Source of the DNA: a virus
Strand: one strand, 5' to 3'
Length of the DNA: 35,325 nucleotides
IMG/VR virus record: IMGVR_UViG_3300044776_000065
Span: 1-35,325 of that record
The notes under the pieces were generated by a model. That model saw only the letters and a list, made by a program, of their open reading frames with translations, was not told the DNA's origin and ran no database searches. A program made the position numbers and the translations under genes. Within the stretch, counting starts at the first letter, position 1. Every line of letters starts with the position of its first letter. Shown here piece by piece: positions 31,167 to 35,325 of this stretch.

Positions 31167-32584
31167 TTCATTCCTCCTACCCGGACCTTCTTGCGCACGA
31201 GGCGGTTGAAGGCGCCCGAGCTGGCGTCCACTTGGTCGGTGTAGCGGGAGTAGGGGAAGAAGCGCAGCTCATCCAAATACTCTTTCGTCCACTCCCGGTT
31301 GAGGCAACGCACGTTGCCCGCTCCCACCTGGGAGCTGAAAGGGTAGGCGCGTGATTCTTTGTCCCCAGTAGGGTGGTAGGGAAGAATTGAGTAGCCAGCT
31401 AGGTTGCGCACCGTATTCTCGCCACTTTCCTTGCCTCCACTACCACCCTCAATCTCTAAAGCGATCCGGACGTTTACTCCGTCCATCAAAGCAGTTTGTT
31501 TAATCATATTCTCCCGCTGGGTGGATCCCCACTGGCCCCGCACAACATCCAGCACCGTAAAGAGCCCCTTCTCTTCATCCACTGTCATCTTTACACCCAC
31601 GGACCAGTTCCCGCCACCCTGCGTGCCGGCTTTGTCCCAGCTCCGGATTGTGCGGCCGCGGATAGGGGGGATTGCTTCCAGCAGCTCAATCTTTGATATT
31701 TGAAACATGCCTCCGCCTAAGGGCACAGGGTCCTGGAGGATCTGCGCAGCATAGCCGTAAGCACCCATTTCCTTGGCTTGCTTCTCCAGCACTTCCCGCG
31801 GGGCCCTTATAGGATCCAACAGGCCGTCTACATATAAGGAACGCAATTCCGGCGGGGAAACACTGTCGGTCAGCTCCCCGGGTAAACAAATATGCCGCAC
31901 CTTGCCCATCTTCTGCGTAAGCATCTCCCCGCTGGGATCCGCTTGGTGGAGGCGCTGTTGGATTAGTATTGTGGGAGTCACTAGCTTATCCACCTTGCGG
32001 GTGGGAAGGGTGTTGGTCATCCAGCGCTTTACGGACTTCAGCTCCGCTTCCGAGAAAGCTTCCTCCGGGTTTAGCGGGTCATCGACAATGAGGAAGTGAC
32101 CGTGATAGCCCGTCACCAACCCGCCCACGCCCACGGACAAGCGGAAACCCATTTGGGTGTTAGTAAAAAGGCCCTTGGTGTTTTCGTCCTCCCGCAGGAA
32201 GACCCCGGGGAAGGTGCGCTGATACTTCTCCGACTGCACTAGGTCGCGGGTTTTCAGGGAGTCCTTAAGGGCTACTTGGTGCGCATAGGAGCCGCAAATG
32301 AACTTAGCGGAGGGCATCCGGGTCCAGCACCAAGCCGGGAAGGCTTGGGAGCAGATGGTGGACTTTGTGGAGCCGGGCGGGACGTTGATCACTAGGTCGT
32401 GCTCCTTGGGGAAGCCTTGGAATACGGGCTCCGCTACTTCTTGCAATTCATCACACAGGACTTTGACGTGCCAGTTAAGGATAGGAGGCTCGGAGACGAT
32501 GAGGTCCCAGAACTCTTTTAGGAACTCGTAGAAGGACTCCTGCGTGATGCTACGCAGGAGATTGGCTTCGCTCAGTGTCGGCAT
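31163..32584 (-). CDS. Terminase large subunit
   Basis: A 473-residue motor protein. ATPase domain: a Walker-A-like INVPPGSTKST (residues 66-76, a deviant P-loop) and Walker B FLIVDDPL (164-171). The nuclease domain begins near SWDKAGTQGG (D317 as metal ligand 1), then LEIEGGSGGKE (E377/E379), then YTDQVDASSGAF with D450/D453. It cuts and translocates concatemeric DNA into proheads with the small subunit and portal. It starts 35 bp inside the small-subunit gene, so translational coupling is likely. Confidence 0.93.
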   Translation of the reverse strand: MPTLSEANLLRSITQESFYEFLKEFWDLIVSEPPILNWHVKVLCDELQEVAEPVFQGFPKEHDLVINVPPGSTKSTICSQAFPAWCWTRMPSAKFICGSYAHQVALKDSLKTRDLVQSEKYQRTFPGVFLREDENTKGLFTNTQMGFRLSVGVGGLVTGYHGHFLIVDDPLNPEEAFSEAELKSVKRWMTNTLPTRKVDKLVTPTILIQQRLHQADPSGEMLTQKMGKVRHICLPGELTDSVSPPELRSLYVDGLLDPIRAPREVLEKQAKEMGAYGYAAQILQDPVPLGGGMFQISKIELLEAIPPIRGRTIRSWDKAGTQGGGNWSVGVKMTVDEEKGLFTVLDVVRGQWGSTQRENMIKQTALMDGVNVRIALEIEGGSGGKESGENTVRNLAGYSILPYHPTGDKESRAYPFSSQVGAGNVRCLNREWTKEYLDELRFFPYSRYTDQVDASSGAFNRLVRKKVRVGGMK

Positions 32585-33095
32585 CGGGATTGTATTTCTC
32601 CCGCACGGCCTCTAGGAGGAGTTTGCGGGTTTCGATGGGGAGATTTAGAGAAGCAATATCAACGGAGTCGGTATGGACTACGCCTCCACTGTGCTTAACT
32701 TCCATTTGGGAAGGCATGTCTAAACCGAGGAGTTTATCTACCCGCTCCCGGGCCCTTGTCTTGTCGGCGTAGGTGGCGTCCGCAGCGCGTATCACTTTTT
32801 CATAGAAGGAAAGAGACTCGATCCTCCACTCGTCTTTGGTGCGGCCTAATCGTTCGAGTAATTTCTCTTTGACACTAGCGATATAAAAAGCCGCTTGCCT
32901 GAAATCTAAATCAAACTCCTGCCGGATCCTTTTCTTTAGCTTGCCATCCAGGATAGGGCGCTCGTTAAGCCAGTCCGCAATCAAATCCATGCGGCGCTGC
33001 TTCTCCTCCTGCGTGCATTTCTTAAAGGGGCGGAAGTTGCCCTTGCGGATGACGGGCTTCTTCTGCGGTTTGCCGCTGCCGTTGCGCTTGCTCAT
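32550..33095 (-). CDS. Terminase small subunit
   Basis: A 181-residue basic protein. An N-terminal disordered lysine-rich tail (KRNGSGKPQKKPVIRKGN) precedes a helix-turn-helix-like segment (LIADWLNERPILDGKLKKR, FRQAAFYIASVKEKLLERL). A helical coil and C-terminal ...EVKHSGG...SLNLPIETRKLLLEAVR follow. The order and location directly before the large subunit fit the DNA-recognising packaging subunit. It overlaps both neighbours (ATGA at 33092-33095). Confidence 0.82.
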   Translation of the reverse strand: MSKRNGSGKPQKKPVIRKGNFRPFKKCTQEEKQRRMDLIADWLNERPILDGKLKKRIRQEFDLDFRQAAFYIASVKEKLLERLGRTKDEWRIESLSFYEKVIRAADATYADKTRARERVDKLLGLDMPSQMEVKHSGGVVHTDSVDIASLNLPIETRKLLLEAVREKYNPDADTERSQSPA

Positions 33096-34321
33096 ACAAG
33101 GATAGGCTGGCCGGGGTCCGCGTCTAAGAGGACCGGAGTTGCGGAGCCGGGCTGGTCAAAGGTGTTGTTCTCAATCGTGTAAGGGCCGTTTTGATTGCGC
33201 AGCTCTTTTACGTTCCCGCCGAACTGCTGGGAGGTTCCGACGACGTGGATGGCCCAGCCGGGTTTTAGGCCGCCGCCTGCTCCGGTAATTGTGTTGCCCG
33301 TGATATTGACTGCGCGGCCCAGCACTTTAATCGCGGAGCGTTGCACGTCCTCAATAATGTTGTTAGAGATAGAAGTAGAAATAGCGCAGCCCACGTGGAT
33401 GCCGTAGAGGAAAGGCTGGGCGGGGTTAGGCAGGAGGGCTGTGATTTTATTTTGGTTGAGGCTGACTGACTTTGTAGAGCCCACGTAAATGCCCGCTCCG
33501 CAGGAATCGATTTGCAGGTTGTGAATTTCTCCAACGGCTACGCGGTCCAGCACCACGGCGGCTGCGCAGCCTTCCATTTGGCAGTGGTGCAGGAAGAGAT
33601 TGCTGGTTTGCTGGGAGGAGTCACGGACGTTGGCTACGATTCCTAAACCAGTAGGGCCGTCGCCATAGCCATTGAACCAGCAATCCCGGATCGTTAATTG
33701 GTTTTGGTTGGAGCCGATATAGATGCCCGGGCCCTCATGAGTTTTGAAACCTAAATTCCGAATGCTGTTGACCATCCCCGCCACGCGGAGCTTGCTGCCA
33801 GCGGGCCACTCCTCGTCCCCTTGCAGCCACAAGATGCAGGAGCGCTTAAGGGTCGGGCCGACAAACATGATACCTTGTGGATTTGTGGCCATAGGCTCGG
33901 GCGCCTCCTTCCCGCTGACCCATTGCAGTTGGGACCCGCCCCAGTCACACCCGTAAGCGGAGCAGTGCGGATAGACTTTGATGGGGCGGTTGATCATAAA
34001 CCGCCCGGGCGGGATGAAGACAGGCGGAGCGAAGGACGTTCCCGCACGGTGGATGCCCGGGCCTTCCCCGCGGGCTAAGGTGTTCCGCACGTAGTCGCGG
34101 GCAGAGTAGAAAGCTAGTTGGATCGCAGCCCAGTCCAGCTCGTCCTCGAGAGACTGGGCGAAGGGGTATTTGGATTGGGCTTCGGGCAAGTCCTTAAAGC
34201 TCCAGCGCAGCGGGTGAGTTTGCCCGTTGCCTAAGGCGCCGAAGTCCTCCCGGACGTTAAGACAGTTTTTGATTTCCATGCCGGGAACATAAGGACGAAT
34301 GTTCCCGCAGGCAAGCCTCAA
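33092..34321 (-). CDS. Right-handed beta-helix (pectate-lyase-like) protein
   Basis: A 409-residue protein. The N-terminal part carries REDFGALGNGQTHPLRW and then DELDWAAIQLAFYSARDYV, the 'D-F-G-A-x-G-D-G...D-x-x-A-I-Q' opening of Pectate_lyase_3/beta-helix proteins. PPVFIPPGRFMINRPIKV follows. Later rungs such as NQLTIRDCWFNGYG, LFLHHCQMEGC and ISNNIIEDVQRSAIKV show regular short beta repeats. It starts with TTG at 34321 (TTGA overlap with queC) or ATG 34279. It may be a virion-attached depolymerase or a structural fibre; catalysis is not shown, and it is far from the tail genes. Confidence 0.75.
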   Translation of the reverse strand: MRLACGNIRPYVPGMEIKNCLNVREDFGALGNGQTHPLRWSFKDLPEAQSKYPFAQSLEDELDWAAIQLAFYSARDYVRNTLARGEGPGIHRAGTSFAPPVFIPPGRFMINRPIKVYPHCSAYGCDWGGSQLQWVSGKEAPEPMATNPQGIMFVGPTLKRSCILWLQGDEEWPAGSKLRVAGMVNSIRNLGFKTHEGPGIYIGSNQNQLTIRDCWFNGYGDGPTGLGIVANVRDSSQQTSNLFLHHCQMEGCAAAVVLDRVAVGEIHNLQIDSCGAGIYVGSTKSVSLNQNKITALLPNPAQPFLYGIHVGCAISTSISNNIIEDVQRSAIKVLGRAVNITGNTITGAGGGLKPGWAIHVVGTSQQFGGNVKELRNQNGPYTIENNTFDQPGSATPVLLDADPGQPILV

Positions 34322-34977
34322 GCTTTATACAGGGTCGGATCCTTGATCCCGTTCAACTCAAAGGCTTCCCGGCGCTCCGTGCAGGTCCCGCACTTCCCGC
34401 AGTGGACTTCGTTGCCTTCATAGCAGCTATAGGTTTTGGAAAAGTCCACGCCCAGCAGCTCGCCCTGCTCTACGATGTCGGCTTTGCTAAAGTCCACAAA
34501 GGGAGAAAGCAAATCAATCCTCCGCCAGTCGCACAACTGAGCGGCGCCCTGCATGGCTTGGACAAACTCGCGCCGGCAGTCCGGATAGATAGCATGATCC
34601 CCAGCGTGGGCTGCATACGCTACGGCGTCGCACTGGTGCGCAATGGCGTGGCCAATAGCCACGGACAGGAGAATCATATTTCGATTGGGAACGACTGTCT
34701 GCTTCATTGACTCCTCAACATAGTGGCCGTGGGGAACCTCGACGCTGGAATCGGTTTGGGAGGAGCCGGGCAAGACGTCCCGCAGGTTGCTCAAGTCTAC
34801 ACAGGCCCAGGGGACCTTCGCCCGCTGCGCTTGGATTTCGGCGTAGGCTAGTTCCAGCACGTGCCGCTGGCCGTAGTTGATAGAAAGGGCCCGCACTTCG
34901 TCTTGCTGCTTGTGCAAGTAAGAGTGGAGCAGGACTGTGGAATCAATTCCACCGGATAGAATGACAACGATTTTCAT
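34318..34977 (-). CDS. queC: 7-cyano-7-deazaguanine (preQ0) synthase
   Basis: A 219-residue protein, full length for the family. VILSGGIDSTVLLHSY gives the PP-loop ATP pyrophosphatase motif SGGxDS (8-13), VVPNRNMILLSVAIGHA (95-111) is the conserved core, and CYEGNEVHCGKCGTC provides the four zinc-binding Cys (185, 193, 196, 199). QueC converts carboxy-deazaguanine to preQ0. In phages this feeds 7-deazaguanine DNA modification that protects against restriction. It overlaps both neighbours by 4 bp. No other deazaguanine gene or DNA-incorporating enzyme is inside the window. Confidence 0.95.
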   Translation of the reverse strand: MKIVVILSGGIDSTVLLHSYLHKQQDEVRALSINYGQRHVLELAYAEIQAQRAKVPWACVDLSNLRDVLPGSSQTDSSVEVPHGHYVEESMKQTVVPNRNMILLSVAIGHAIAHQCDAVAYAAHAGDHAIYPDCRREFVQAMQGAAQLCDWRRIDLLSPFVDFSKADIVEQGELLGVDFSKTYSCYEGNEVHCGKCGTCTERREAFELNGIKDPTLYKA

Positions 34978-35325
34978 ATATTTATTATCTGCTGGGGAGT
35001 CACTAAGGAAAGGAACTCGTCCAGCAGGATCCCCGCGAAGGCCGGCTTCACGAGGCAGAATTTAACGTAGTGGCAGCGGTTCACCGCGGGCGTAAAGAAC
35101 AGGAGCCTAAACGATTTCAAGTCCATGTAGACAACCGGCTCCCGCCGGTCCCGCCGGCAAATCATCATCCAGCCCTGCGTCCCGGCCCGCTTGTGAGCCG
35201 CCACCGTTTGCCGCAGGCAGCGGAGCCAGGGGTGTTTGGAATCCTTGAGCCGCATGTCTATCAAGTCTCCGGGGTGCCCGTAAGAGCTGCCCCGCTTGAG
35301 CTCAATGGTAAAGTTCTGGACTAGC
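34974..35325 (-). CDS. PDDEXK-like nuclease, incomplete (N-terminus outside window)
   Basis: The frame is open to the window edge. Its visible upstream part reads LVQNFTIELKRGSSYGHPGD, with an I-E-L-K core that fits the E-x-K half of a PDDEXK nuclease active site. WLRCLRQTVAAHKRAG, MMICRRDRREPVVYMD and ALLFFTPAV-like strands follow. This resembles Holliday-junction-resolvase or VRR-NUC-like phage nucleases. The D of the active site would be further upstream outside the window. A short start at the internal TTG 35264 would lose that site and is unlikely. Function inferred. Confidence 0.6.
   Translation of the reverse strand, partial: LVQNFTIELKRGSSYGHPGDLIDMRLKDSKHPWLRCLRQTVAAHKRAGTQGWMMICRRDRREPVVYMDLKSFRLLFFTPAVNRCHYVKFCLVKPAFAGILLDEFLSLVTPQQIINI

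Overview
The window is part of a double-stranded DNA tailed phage genome (free phage, prophage or metagenomic contig; no host gene is visible). Every convincing gene lies on the minus strand, so transcription runs from position 35325 toward 1. Genes are tightly packed, with many ATGA or TTGA stop/start overlaps. A tape-measure protein, a tail tube and a frameshifted tail chaperone pair, with no sheath gene, point to a siphovirus. A lipobox protein and Sec signal peptides fit a Gram-negative (diderm) host. The base composition looks GC-rich. I cannot assign the host.

Region by region, in transcription order. (1) 35325-34318: the end of a PDDEXK-like nuclease, then queC (deazaguanine synthesis). 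(2) 34321-30975: a beta-helix protein, small and large terminase, and a zinc-ribbon peptide. (3) 30912-27861: an FkbM-like methyltransferase, thyX, then three envelope-directed products (lipoprotein, secreted protein, membrane-anchored protein). (4) 27840-23093: portal and a giant MuF protein that also carries a GNAT-like domain and a zinc-peptidase domain. (5) 23052-15332: two small proteins, then a cassette of glycosyltransferases (GT2, GT11, GT25 and a GT7C-like enzyme), SAM methyltransferases, a GDP-mannose 3',5'-epimerase and a MazG-like enzyme, wedged between portal/MuF and the prohead protease. (6) 15323-8317: protease-scaffold, decoration protein, major capsid, neck and connector proteins, interrupted by a secreted protein and a DUF115-like gene. 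(7) 8314-1: accessory structural proteins, a tail terminator with N-terminal tandem repeats, tail tube, tail chaperones with a -1 slippery site, tape measure, a distal tail protein and the start of a tail fibre.

Most noteworthy points. The 57-bp gap 11844-11900 holds a 37-nt sequence with the architecture of a CRISPR repeat: a 10-bp stem (with two G.U pairs only on the transcribed strand), a GCAA loop and a GGATTGAAAC end. Two further copies of the terminal 9-mer follow, directly abutting the next start codon. It is a candidate solitary repeat unit or RNA anti-CRISPR. The MuF fusion looks like a phage-delivered polymorphic effector. The epimerase plus GT11 pair suggests the phage makes and transfers an L-sugar (GDP-L-galactose or a relative).

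The window has no recognisable integrase, endolysin, holin, DNA polymerase, tRNA or CRISPR array. No gap between genes exceeds about 115 bp.
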